Positions 41,197-49,265 of a stretch of 64,000 nt of DNA are shown here, in pieces; positions within the stretch are counted from its first letter, which is position 1; each line of letters starts with the position of its first letter. Position numbers and translations under genes: made by a program. The notes under the pieces were generated by a model. The model saw only the letters and a program-made list of their open reading frames with translations. It did no database searches and was not told where the DNA came from. The DNA is from Ureibacillus xyleni (GTDB taxonomy: Bacteria; Bacillota; Bacilli; Bacillales_A; Planococcaceae), in contig NZ_OBMQ01000008.1 of assembly GCF_900217795.1 (NCBI RefSeq), positions 93,020-157,019 of the forward strand. Direction: 5' to 3'.

Positions 41197-41938
41197 AATT
41201 TATGGATTAACGGATATAGGAAACGTCAGAACTTTAAATGAGGACGGTTTTGTCATTAATGATGTGCTCATCGATGAAGGGGATTACTTTACGGATGAGG
41301 ACGCTAACTTTTTAACCGTTGTATGTGACGGAATGGGTGGCGAAAGCAGTGGCGAAGTAGCAAGCTTCTTAACATTAAAAGCCTTTGCCACTACAGAAAA
41401 CATTCAAAGTAAAGAGGATATTAAGCACTTAATTGAACAAACGATTCAAGAAGACATTCTTCGACATATTGAAAAAAATCCTCAGACAAAAGGCATGGGA
41501 ACGACGATTGCAGGGGTATTGTGCAGAGAACACAAAATTACCATTTTCCATGTTGGTGATAGTCGTGTTTATCGATTCCGCGACGATTTTATTAGACAAA
41601 TGACAAAAGATCATAGCTTAGTACAAACCTTATATGATAGCGGGCAAATTTCCTTTGAAGAAAAACGAACGCATCCGGATAGAAACATTTTGCTCCGCTC
41701 ACTTGGGCAAAAGAACGTTAAAGTCGAATTTTTAGAATTACCAAGCTTAACAGAAGTCGGCGATGTGTATCTATTATGTACGGACGGATTAACTGAGTAT
41801 GTTTCCGAAGATGAGCTTGAGAGGTTTCTACGCGAGTCAAAGCCAGTTGATCAATTGGCTCAAGAATTAGTACAGTTAGCAATTGACCGGGGCGGTGCAG
41901 ACAACATTACCGTTATCCTCATTAAACGTGAAGAATAA
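41189..41938 (+). CDS. PP2C-family Ser/Thr protein phosphatase
   Basis: 249-residue metal-dependent phosphatase. All PP2C motifs are present: 'GNVRTLNEDG', 'VVCDGMGGESSGEVAS', 'GMGTTIAG', 'FHVGDSRVYRF', 'TKDHSLV', 'CTDGLTEYV' and 'GGADNITVILI'. The aspartates that hold the two metals are intact, so it should be active. It is cytosolic. It overlaps the ATPase gene and precedes a membrane protein and a Ser/Thr kinase; it is the natural eraser for that kinase. Confidence 0.93.
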   Translation: MYKIYGLTDIGNVRTLNEDGFVINDVLIDEGDYFTDEDANFLTVVCDGMGGESSGEVASFLTLKAFATTENIQSKEDIKHLIEQTIQEDILRHIEKNPQTKGMGTTIAGVLCREHKITIFHVGDSRVYRFRDDFIRQMTKDHSLVQTLYDSGQISFEEKRTHPDRNILLRSLGQKNVKVEFLELPSLTEVGDVYLLCTDGLTEYVSEDELERFLRESKPVDQLAQELVQLAIDRGGADNITVILIKREE

Positions 41939-41951
41939 GGAGGGTAAGTCT

Positions 41952-43250
41952 ATGGCTTTAAATAAAGATACAGAAAATATGATTTTGTTATTGTCCGGGT
42001 TGAACACAGGGCAACAAAAAGTGAATGACATCTATATTAATCAAATAAAACAAACAGAAGAATATAAAGCACTTCATAATCTGAATGAATATGAATTTAT
42101 TACGAAACGAGCTAAAGATTTAAAAACCAATATTAAAGGGATCAACATTGAGAGGAGCACGATATCCGAAATTCAAGCAGAACATCTAAGTCTAATGAAC
42201 GCTCATAATGATATTCAAGACCTTTTACAAGAATCAATGGTGAAACTTAGTCAAAATAATTACCATATTGATGTGATTTTAAAATCAAAATTAAAAGAGT
42301 TGAAGAATTCCAACATTGACTTATATACAAAGGTCAAAATTATTATGAACGCCAATACAAACAGTGCAGCAGAAGCTTTTCGAAAGTATATTCAAACAAA
42401 TGCGCGTCAGGAAATTATTCGAGAATATCTAAAAATCTGCACGCCTGATTTGAATGCGAAAGACAACAAAAGAGCCCAAATGTTTACGTGGGGTGGAGCA
42501 ATAATAGGGGCAGTTGTTTTTATGATTGCTCTACTATTTTTATTGCCGGTTTCAACAAATATCGAATACGGTATTATTGGCGCTTCACTAATTCTATTTA
42601 TTCTCGGTTTGTTTAATACTCATTGGTCACTGCGCTTTTATACCGTAGCACTCTTAGCGGCTTACATGCTCTTTTTTATTGGTGCAAGCTTCCTACAAGA
42701 CTTTGGGCGTTTACCAGAAACCTTTGATTCGATAGCGTTACGCACCTTACATCTATATGGTCTTCTTGCGTTTTTTGGTGCACTTGTTGGGATGCATGTG
42801 GGAAACAAACTCAATTTTATCCCTTCCAATTACTCCTTTCGTTTCCCGAAGTTCTTTAAATACTTAGAAAAAAGGCTCACGTTTCTAACAATAGCTTTTA
42901 GTCTTTTCGGATTTATTTGGACCCATGCCTTTTTTGACAAAGTAACCGTTTTTCAATCGATTGCTGCAGCAGTTGAAACGTTCAACGATGAAAAAACAAT
43001 AAGTACTACTGCAGAAAAAGAAAGTAAGGATAAATTTATTGGAAAAGTAACCGTTACTTCACAATATGCCAACGTTAGAACTAAACCGACAGTCGTAGAT
43101 GAAACAATTTTTGGACAAGTAACAAAAGGCACGGTACTTAAGTTTTATGCTCAAAAAGAAGTAAGTGGTAGTATATGGTATCACATATTACATGAAGAGT
43201 CCGGAAAGAAGTTGTGGATTAGTGAAATCGCTGTTCAGAAAACGCAATAA
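41952..43250 (+). CDS. Membrane protein with C-terminal SH3 domain
   Basis: 432 residues. Residues about 1-165 are cytosolic and helical, then five to six membrane segments (about 175-330), then a bacterial SH3 domain ('VTSQYANVRTKPTVVDETIFGQVTKGTVLKFYAQKEV', outline; end 'KLWISEIAVQ'). SH3b domains outside the membrane often bind peptidoglycan. AAGGAGGG lies ten bases before ATG 41952; longer in-frame extensions overlap the phosphatase gene. Thirteen bases separate it from that gene. It likely anchors the system in the membrane and links it to the wall, being a candidate kinase substrate or sensor. Confidence 0.72.
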   Translation: MALNKDTENMILLLSGLNTGQQKVNDIYINQIKQTEEYKALHNLNEYEFITKRAKDLKTNIKGINIERSTISEIQAEHLSLMNAHNDIQDLLQESMVKLSQNNYHIDVILKSKLKELKNSNIDLYTKVKIIMNANTNSAAEAFRKYIQTNARQEIIREYLKICTPDLNAKDNKRAQMFTWGGAIIGAVVFMIALLFLLPVSTNIEYGIIGASLILFILGLFNTHWSLRFYTVALLAAYMLFFIGASFLQDFGRLPETFDSIALRTLHLYGLLAFFGALVGMHVGNKLNFIPSNYSFRFPKFFKYLEKRLTFLTIAFSLFGFIWTHAFFDKVTVFQSIAAAVETFNDEKTISTTAEKESKDKFIGKVTVTSQYANVRTKPTVVDETIFGQVTKGTVLKFYAQKEVSGSIWYHILHEESGKKLWISEIAVQKTQ

Positions 43251-43274
43251 CACGACGGAAAGGTGAGGGAATTT

Positions 43275-44915
43275 TTGAACCAAATACCAAAACCAACGAT
43301 GAAAATGCCAGAAAATCAAAATAAAACAGTAGTTATGCAAGAGGCCGCAAAAACAGAAAAAATGAATACTGTTGGACAAGCAACAGAAGTGATGAATGCT
43401 TCAAACACATCTACAAATAGTCAAAATGCCAGTTTTATTCCGGTTGGTGAAGTCATTGCGGACCGCTTTAAAACGATCGAAATATTAACCTACAACACTG
43501 GTGAAGCAACACTATATATTTGTGAAGACAATGAGCAAAATGTGGTGGCAAAAGTCTACCATGACAACATCAAGCCGAAAGATAAAGTAAGTGAAAACAT
43601 TCGTTCCATTCAATCAAAATATGTAATTCCGACATTAGAACATGGAGTTCATGAACGGACGAATCGTTATTTTGAAATAATGCCTTACTATAGCAACGGA
43701 GACCTTTCGACTAGAAAAGATTTTACAACTGATTTTATTTTAAATGTGGTGGCAACGTCAGTTAACGAAGGCTTATATGCAATTCATCAAGCAGGGGTCG
43801 TTCATCGTGATATCAAACCGAACAATATTTTCTTTGGTCACGATTCTACCTTTGTCGTACTAGGGGATTTCGGCATTAGTTCCTATTTAGAAAATGGAAC
43901 GGTGATGAACACAGGTAATTCCAATCGAACAGATGGATACGCGGCACCGGAAGTTTATAATCAGTTCATTTGTAAGGAAAATGATTACTATTCTTTCGGG
44001 ATCATGTTACTCGAATTGGCATTAGAGGAACATCCATTTAAAGGCTTCACGAGTGAACAAATTATGAAAGTCACATTAATGGATTCGGTCACGATACCAA
44101 ATCACATACCACCACGCCTTTCCCAATTAATAAAGGGTCTTACGCGTAAAGACCGAACAATTCGTTGGGGTTATGATGAAGTAAAAAGATGGTTAAACGG
44201 TGAAAATGTCAATGTAGCGGAAGAAACGAATACAAGAAATGTTCGCCCATATCGTTTCGGTGGCAAAGATATTTATACGTTAAATGACTTGGCCTTAAAC
44301 TTTGCAAACAACTGGACAGAAGGGAAAAAGCATTTGTACCGCGGATTAGTTCAAGATTTTGTTAAACAGTTCGGGGAAGACTATGCGCTTCAAGTAATAG
44401 AATGTGAAGAAATTCGTGATCAAGATACAGGACTTTTTAATTTAATCAGTGCCCTTCACCAAAATCCGCCACTTTGCTGGAAAGGCTACATTTTTAACGA
44501 CTTACAACAATTGGGGGCCACTATTAAACAAAATCTTCCAGAAGTAAATTCAGATATCATAGAGCTTCTTGCAAAGGGCAATCTATTAAAATATTTGAAA
44601 GCTACTGGGGTCGATCAATCCTCCCCTAATTTTTATTCGGAGATAAAAAATATTTCAAATCGTTCAAGAAGTAATAGTACATTAGCTTATTATTGCCTTG
44701 CGTTAACTTTAATTGGCAATTCTGAATTTTTATATGATGGTAAGGTTTTTACGGAGATCGATGCCTTTATCTCATATTTACACGATAAACAAAGCAAGTT
44801 TGACCAACATGCAAGTCGGTTGTTAGAAAACCAGTACTTTTTTGCTTGGCTTATTCATTTCGGATTTGAAAACCATATTGAAAAATGGCGTTCGATTCTA
44901 ACGCAGGGAGAGTAA
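43275..44915 (+). CDS. Ser/Thr protein kinase with unrecognised C-terminal domain
   Basis: About 546 residues, cytosolic with no PASTA repeats or membrane segment. After a Thr/Asn-rich disordered tail (about 1-55) comes a complete Hanks-type kinase: 'YNTGEATLY' loop, Lys of 'VVAKVYH', 'VVHRDIKPNNIFF', 'VLGDFGISSYL' and 'GYAAPEV', with Lys about 93, catalytic Asp about 179 and DFG Asp about 198. The last about 230 residues ('FANNWTEGKKHLYRGLVQDFVKQFG', outline) are helical and unrecognised. The frame opens at GTG 43263; TTG 43275 fits AGGTGAGGG better. Autophosphorylation of the N-terminal threonines could create FHA-binding sites for the operon's FHA protein. Confidence 0.9.
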   Translation: MNQIPKPTMKMPENQNKTVVMQEAAKTEKMNTVGQATEVMNASNTSTNSQNASFIPVGEVIADRFKTIEILTYNTGEATLYICEDNEQNVVAKVYHDNIKPKDKVSENIRSIQSKYVIPTLEHGVHERTNRYFEIMPYYSNGDLSTRKDFTTDFILNVVATSVNEGLYAIHQAGVVHRDIKPNNIFFGHDSTFVVLGDFGISSYLENGTVMNTGNSNRTDGYAAPEVYNQFICKENDYYSFGIMLLELALEEHPFKGFTSEQIMKVTLMDSVTIPNHIPPRLSQLIKGLTRKDRTIRWGYDEVKRWLNGENVNVAEETNTRNVRPYRFGGKDIYTLNDLALNFANNWTEGKKHLYRGLVQDFVKQFGEDYALQVIECEEIRDQDTGLFNLISALHQNPPLCWKGYIFNDLQQLGATIKQNLPEVNSDIIELLAKGNLLKYLKATGVDQSSPNFYSEIKNISNRSRSNSTLAYYCLALTLIGNSEFLYDGKVFTEIDAFISYLHDKQSKFDQHASRLLENQYFFAWLIHFGFENHIEKWRSILTQGE

Positions 44916-44926
44916 AGGAGTTAACG

Positions 44927-46306
44927 ATGAGCGGACCAAAATATAGCCAGTTCGAACTAGAAAAAAGAAGGCAGCAACAGCTTGAGCTAGAAAGGCAACG
45001 TCGGATTGAAGAAGAGAAGAAGAAAAAGCAACTACAAAGCTCTATCAGTAAAGAACAAGAAAACTTAAAACAGCATGTAGAAGCCATCAACCATTCCATA
45101 GACCAGTTAAGTCAACAGGTAAAAGAATATGAGTTAGAGGACCGATTACTTTATAGCAAACTGTTAATACAAAAAGGGAAAACCGATACAAAAATTCGGG
45201 ATTTTACAATTTCATATGATAAAAACAGTATTCCTCAAATGGAAACTCAATTAAAGAGAATAAAGGATTTCCTAAGCAATTTAAAAAGTGATGACCATAC
45301 GAAATTAAAAGAATTAGCTAGTCAGATAGAGTCTGAAATTGCTTTATTAAAGGACTTAAAAAAGCGTCAACAAGTGCTCCAAGATTTAAACTCTACGGTC
45401 GTTTTGGAGAAGAAAATCTATGATATCTCATCAATTCCCATGATGGTCAAAGAAACCGAAGAAGTAATAGAACCGATGATTGATATTCAGAAAGAAGTGA
45501 ATCGGGCATATGAAGAATTTGAACCCTTTTTGAAAGAAAAATCAGCTTACTTCTATCATGATGTTGAAAATTTATACGACTCCATTTGTTCCATTGCAAA
45601 TAATGAAACTTATGATCCTGAATATAAAAAGTCACAAATTGAATTACGACGAAAAACGTTGTTAATGAATAAAGGAAAGTACGAACAAGTTCTCGATTTG
45701 TTGGCGCTTGAAAGAGCACAACACGAGGAATTAGTTCATCATTATCAATCGTTATGTGAACTATTAAACGTTGAGGAAAATCCGTTGTATGAGGCAAAAG
45801 AACATAAAGAAACATTAAAGGAAGAAATTCAAAGGTTAAATGAACAATATACTGAAAAACAAGAAATCGAATATATCGTTCAAAGCGTTCATGAAGTGAT
45901 GGAAAAACTTGGTTATGACATTTTAGCAACCGATTATATGGTGAAAAGAAAGAATTCTGTACATCACCACATTTACGAGTTTGGTTTTGAGCAAGCCGTC
46001 AATGTATTTGTTTCAGATAACGGCAGTATCCTTTTTGAAGTGACAGGAATCAGTGAAGGGCAATCCGAGATGACGTCACTCGAAAAATTAAAAGTAACTG
46101 AAGCTATGGATGCTTTCTGTACCCATTATGTTGAAATTCGGGAAGAGTTAAAAGAAAAAGGCATCTACCTTAAAAATGAAAGTTTAAGCCCTGCAGACGA
46201 ACGATATGCAAGGAAAATCGATATTAGCAATAAAAAACGGGTGAAACAGCGTCAATCCGGTACGACAGGGAAGCAAAGCAAAAAAATAACGAGACAACTA
46301 AATTAA
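44927..46306 (+). CDS. Long coiled-coil protein starting MSGPKYS
   Basis: 459 residues. The start 'MSGPKYSQFELEKRRQQQLELE' is followed by an almost pure charged coiled coil ('RQRRIEEEKKKKQLQSSISK'). Predicted coils continue to about residue 340. A smaller globular domain follows at about 345-440 ('EYIVQSVHEVMEKLGYDILATDYMVKR', 'NVFVSDNGSILFEVTGISEG', outlines). The end is basic. AAAGGAG precedes ATG 44927. From memory, MSGPK-type starts recur in uncharacterised Firmicute coiled-coil proteins near kinases; I cannot verify this. It could be the scaffold or the main substrate of the kinase. Confidence 0.72.
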   Translation: MSGPKYSQFELEKRRQQQLELERQRRIEEEKKKKQLQSSISKEQENLKQHVEAINHSIDQLSQQVKEYELEDRLLYSKLLIQKGKTDTKIRDFTISYDKNSIPQMETQLKRIKDFLSNLKSDDHTKLKELASQIESEIALLKDLKKRQQVLQDLNSTVVLEKKIYDISSIPMMVKETEEVIEPMIDIQKEVNRAYEEFEPFLKEKSAYFYHDVENLYDSICSIANNETYDPEYKKSQIELRRKTLLMNKGKYEQVLDLLALERAQHEELVHHYQSLCELLNVEENPLYEAKEHKETLKEEIQRLNEQYTEKQEIEYIVQSVHEVMEKLGYDILATDYMVKRKNSVHHHIYEFGFEQAVNVFVSDNGSILFEVTGISEGQSEMTSLEKLKVTEAMDAFCTHYVEIREELKEKGIYLKNESLSPADERYARKIDISNKKRVKQRQSGTTGKQSKKITRQLN

Positions 46307-46325
46307 TCTATAAAAGGTGATAGAA

Positions 46326-46820
46326 ATGAGAGAAGTTAGAATTTGCGATAGTTGTGGACAGCATAATAATTTAGGATCCTTGTTTTGTGAAAACGCAGAT
46401 TGCGGGGATGATATTTCTTACTTACCACCTACCATCCTTGGGGGAAATAGAACAAATGACCAGATGGAAGAAGGGCAGTTTGAATCACAGCCTGTCAGAA
46501 CAGCAACAAAAACAATTAGAATGACGGGAATCCGCCTTGTCAACACAGCGAGTGGCTATGAAATCTCCATCCCGCTAGAAGGTGGCATTATAGGGCGTTC
46601 TGGAACAATCCAACCCGACCATTTTCAAAATAGTCAATTTGTTAGCAACGAACATGCAAGAATTCAATTAACAGCAACTGGCTATACAATTGAAGATCTA
46701 GACAGTACGAATGGAACGAAAATAAACGGCATGAAGATTCCTAGTGGTCAACAATATCCCATTCCCACAGGTACTAGAATTACAGTAGCGAATTTAGAAT
46801 ATCTAGTAGATAATAACTAA
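46326..46820 (+). CDS. Zinc-ribbon plus FHA-domain protein
   Basis: 164 residues. N-terminal zinc ribbon 'ICDSCGQHNNLGSLFCENADCG', a linker with 'ATKTIRM', then an FHA domain with all recognition residues: 'GGIIGRSG', 'FVSNEHARIQL', 'IEDLDSTNGTKING'. FHA domains bind phospho-threonine peptides, so it is the reader in a kinase-phosphatase-FHA trio. AAAGGTGA lies before ATG 46326. It is the last gene of the operon, followed by a very strong terminator. Binding to the kinase or coiled-coil protein is inference. Confidence 0.88.
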   Translation: MREVRICDSCGQHNNLGSLFCENADCGDDISYLPPTILGGNRTNDQMEEGQFESQPVRTATKTIRMTGIRLVNTASGYEISIPLEGGIIGRSGTIQPDHFQNSQFVSNEHARIQLTATGYTIEDLDSTNGTKINGMKIPSGQQYPIPTGTRITVANLEYLVDNN

Positions 46821-46825
46821 GGAGA

Positions 46826-46877
46826 AACAAGATAATCAAAATTTCCACAAAGGGGATTGATTATCTTGTTCTTTTTT
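46826..46877 (+). terminator. Strong terminator closing the kinase/FHA operon
   Basis: Perfect 14-bp stem AACAAGATAATCAA / TTGATTATCTTGTT, loop of 17 bases, then C-TTTTTT. It separates the operon from the helicase gene. Confidence 0.92.
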
Positions 46878-46952
46878 CGATTCATTGTTGCAACAAAATA
46901 TATGATAGTATAATGTTAATCGACTTTTTTCATTTAAAAGGGGTTATTCGAA

Positions 46953-49103
46953 ATGCAATTCGGGGATTTTTTCACGAAAAAGAAAAATGAATTAGGCGTA
47001 ACACTCAATGAGGTACAAAAAGAAGCAGTATTAACAAATGAGGGACCGCTCCTTTTACTCGCTTCACCTGGGTCGGGAAAAACGACGACCATCATTATGA
47101 AGATTGGCTATTTAATCGAAGTACTAGGTGTTCATCCGTCAAGAATTAAAGCCGTTACGTTTAGTAGAGCATCGGCCAAGGATATGGAAGAGCGATTTCA
47201 ACGATTTTTCCCGGACCTCCCTCTAGTCGACTTTTCTACAATCCATAGCTTAGCTTATCAAGTGGTTCGTGAATATTTCGCAAAGCAACGAATAGAGTAT
47301 CAACTAATCGAAGGAAATAATGAAGGGTACAATAAGAAAATCATTTTGCGGGATATTTATAAAGCTATTAATCATGAACCAATTACAGAAGACCAATTAG
47401 AGGAATTAATCACCTTTATTAGTTACATCAAAAATAAATTAATACCTGAAAATGAATGGAGCTCTATTTCCATTAGCATTCCGAAAAAGGAACAAATCGT
47501 CAAACGCTATGAACAGTTTAAAACGAATGGTTCTCCTAAATTGTTACTCGATTTTGATGACATGCTGATTATCGCCAACCAAGTGTTAGAAAACAACAAA
47601 GACATTTTAAGAAGGTACCAAGAACGATACGATTACATTCTCACTGATGAAAGTCAAGATACATCATTAGTGCAACATTTCATTATTGAAAAACTCGTAC
47701 AACAACATCAAAACTTATGTGTCGTTGCAGATGAAGACCAATCCATTTACAGTTGGCGAGGAGCAGAACCTCAATATTTATTAGACTTTAAAAAGATTTA
47801 CCCTAATGCAAAAATTTTAATGATGGTTCAAAACTACCGCTCTTCTAAAGACATTGTGGAAGTAGCAAACACCTTCATTAAACAAAATAAAAAACGATAT
47901 AACAAAAACATGTTTACGGAAAACCCATCCCATGAACGAATCAAAATCAAATCATTAAAAGATTATCAAGTTCAAGCAACTTACTTAATCAACCAAATTT
48001 CAACTATCGATAATCTTCAAGATGTCGCGATTTTATATCGAAATAATAGTTCGTCTATTTTATTAATCGATGCTTTTGATAAAGCAAACATTCCATTCTA
48101 TATGAAAGATGTGGACAACCGTTTCTTTCATCACTGGGTCGTTGAAGATATTAAAAATTTTATGCGCCTATCTTATAATACGAGCCGTGTCGATGTATTT
48201 GAAAGAATTTATTCGAAATTTAACGGATATTTCAAATTGTCTCAAATGGAACAATTAAAAAAAGTACAAAACAATGAATCGGTTTTTGATAATCTCTTAT
48301 CTTCTGTAAAGTTAGAAGACTATCAAAATAAGAAGATTGTCCATTTTAAAAAAACTTACGATCGTATGCACGATGCTTCACCAAAACGCGTTCTTCAAAT
48401 GATTCGAGATGACCTAGGCTTTGAACGTGTACTTGAATATCGCAGTGAGAAGTTCGGATATAATTTAAACAATTTAATCGAATTATTAAACACGTTAGAA
48501 CAGATTGCTGACTCTACAACGACAATGGTGGAGTTTGTAAACCGTCTAAATCATTTGGATTCATTAATGAAAACATCAAAATTCAATAAAGGGAAAAATG
48601 CAGTTACTTTTTCAACGTTACATAGCTCGAAAGGTTTAGAGTTTCAAACCGTTTATATGATTGATTTAATCGATGGAATCATCCCCTCCCATACAAAAGA
48701 TGAAGATGAAGGTGGAGAAGAAGAAAGAGAAGAAGAGGTTCGCCTTTTCTATGTTGGCATGACAAGAGCCATTGCCCACTTAGAATTAATCTCTTACGCA
48801 AGGAAATTTCATGCACCTGTAAAAAAATCAGAATTTATCGACCAGGTTCACCAAATCATGCATCCGAATGATCAAAAGAAACCAATAAAACGAGAGAAGA
48901 AAGTGAAAGAACGGCCAGCGAACCCAAATGGAATTAAAGAACGTTCTTTGTTGAAAGTAGGGCTTAAAGTAAAACATATTGTGTTCGGACCAGGCGAAAT
49001 TGTTTCCTGTGATGATGAATTATTAGAAATTCGTTTTAATAATGGGAAAAAGAAATTTCAAATCGCTACATGCTTAAAACAAGGCTTTCTTGAAATTGAG
49101 TAA
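46953..49103 (+). CDS. UvrD/Rep-family DNA helicase (YjcD-like)
   Basis: 716-residue superfamily 1A helicase: Q motif 'LNEVQKEAV', Walker A 'ASPGSGKTTT', motif Ia 'VTFSRASAKDMEERF', motif II 'ILTDESQD', motif III 'VVADEDQSIYSWRGA', motif IV 'QNYRSS', motif V 'STLHSSKGLEFQTVYMIDL' and motif VI 'RLFYVGMTRA'. The C-terminus carries a PcrA-like Tudor domain ('VGLKVKHIVFGPGEIVSC'). It is slightly shorter than UvrD/PcrA and resembles B. subtilis YjcD, of unknown role. AAAGGGG precedes the ATG. Motif II has D-E-S-Q instead of D-E-x-Q with Cys/Tyr/Phe, a normal variation. It is its own unit with a terminator on both sides. Confidence 0.92.
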   Translation: MQFGDFFTKKKNELGVTLNEVQKEAVLTNEGPLLLLASPGSGKTTTIIMKIGYLIEVLGVHPSRIKAVTFSRASAKDMEERFQRFFPDLPLVDFSTIHSLAYQVVREYFAKQRIEYQLIEGNNEGYNKKIILRDIYKAINHEPITEDQLEELITFISYIKNKLIPENEWSSISISIPKKEQIVKRYEQFKTNGSPKLLLDFDDMLIIANQVLENNKDILRRYQERYDYILTDESQDTSLVQHFIIEKLVQQHQNLCVVADEDQSIYSWRGAEPQYLLDFKKIYPNAKILMMVQNYRSSKDIVEVANTFIKQNKKRYNKNMFTENPSHERIKIKSLKDYQVQATYLINQISTIDNLQDVAILYRNNSSSILLIDAFDKANIPFYMKDVDNRFFHHWVVEDIKNFMRLSYNTSRVDVFERIYSKFNGYFKLSQMEQLKKVQNNESVFDNLLSSVKLEDYQNKKIVHFKKTYDRMHDASPKRVLQMIRDDLGFERVLEYRSEKFGYNLNNLIELLNTLEQIADSTTTMVEFVNRLNHLDSLMKTSKFNKGKNAVTFSTLHSSKGLEFQTVYMIDLIDGIIPSHTKDEDEGGEEEREEEVRLFYVGMTRAIAHLELISYARKFHAPVKKSEFIDQVHQIMHPNDQKKPIKREKKVKERPANPNGIKERSLLKVGLKVKHIVFGPGEIVSCDDELLEIRFNNGKKKFQIATCLKQGFLEIE

Positions 49104-49109
49104 AACTTG

Positions 49110-49139
49110 AGTGTCAATCTAATAGGTTGGCACTTTTTA
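49110..49139 (+). terminator. Terminator of the helicase gene
   Basis: Stem AGTGTCAA / TTGGCACT, loop of about nine bases, TTTTT behind; same sequence family as other terminators in the window. Confidence 0.78.
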
Positions 49140-49265
49140 TTACGCCATTTTACCTAGAAATGAATGTATTGTAGTAAAAGGGAAGCATAACAAACAAACT
49201 ACTTACATAATCATAGTAATAGCGTTTCCATTATACTGGAAAAAATTATATAAGGGAGGGTCTTA

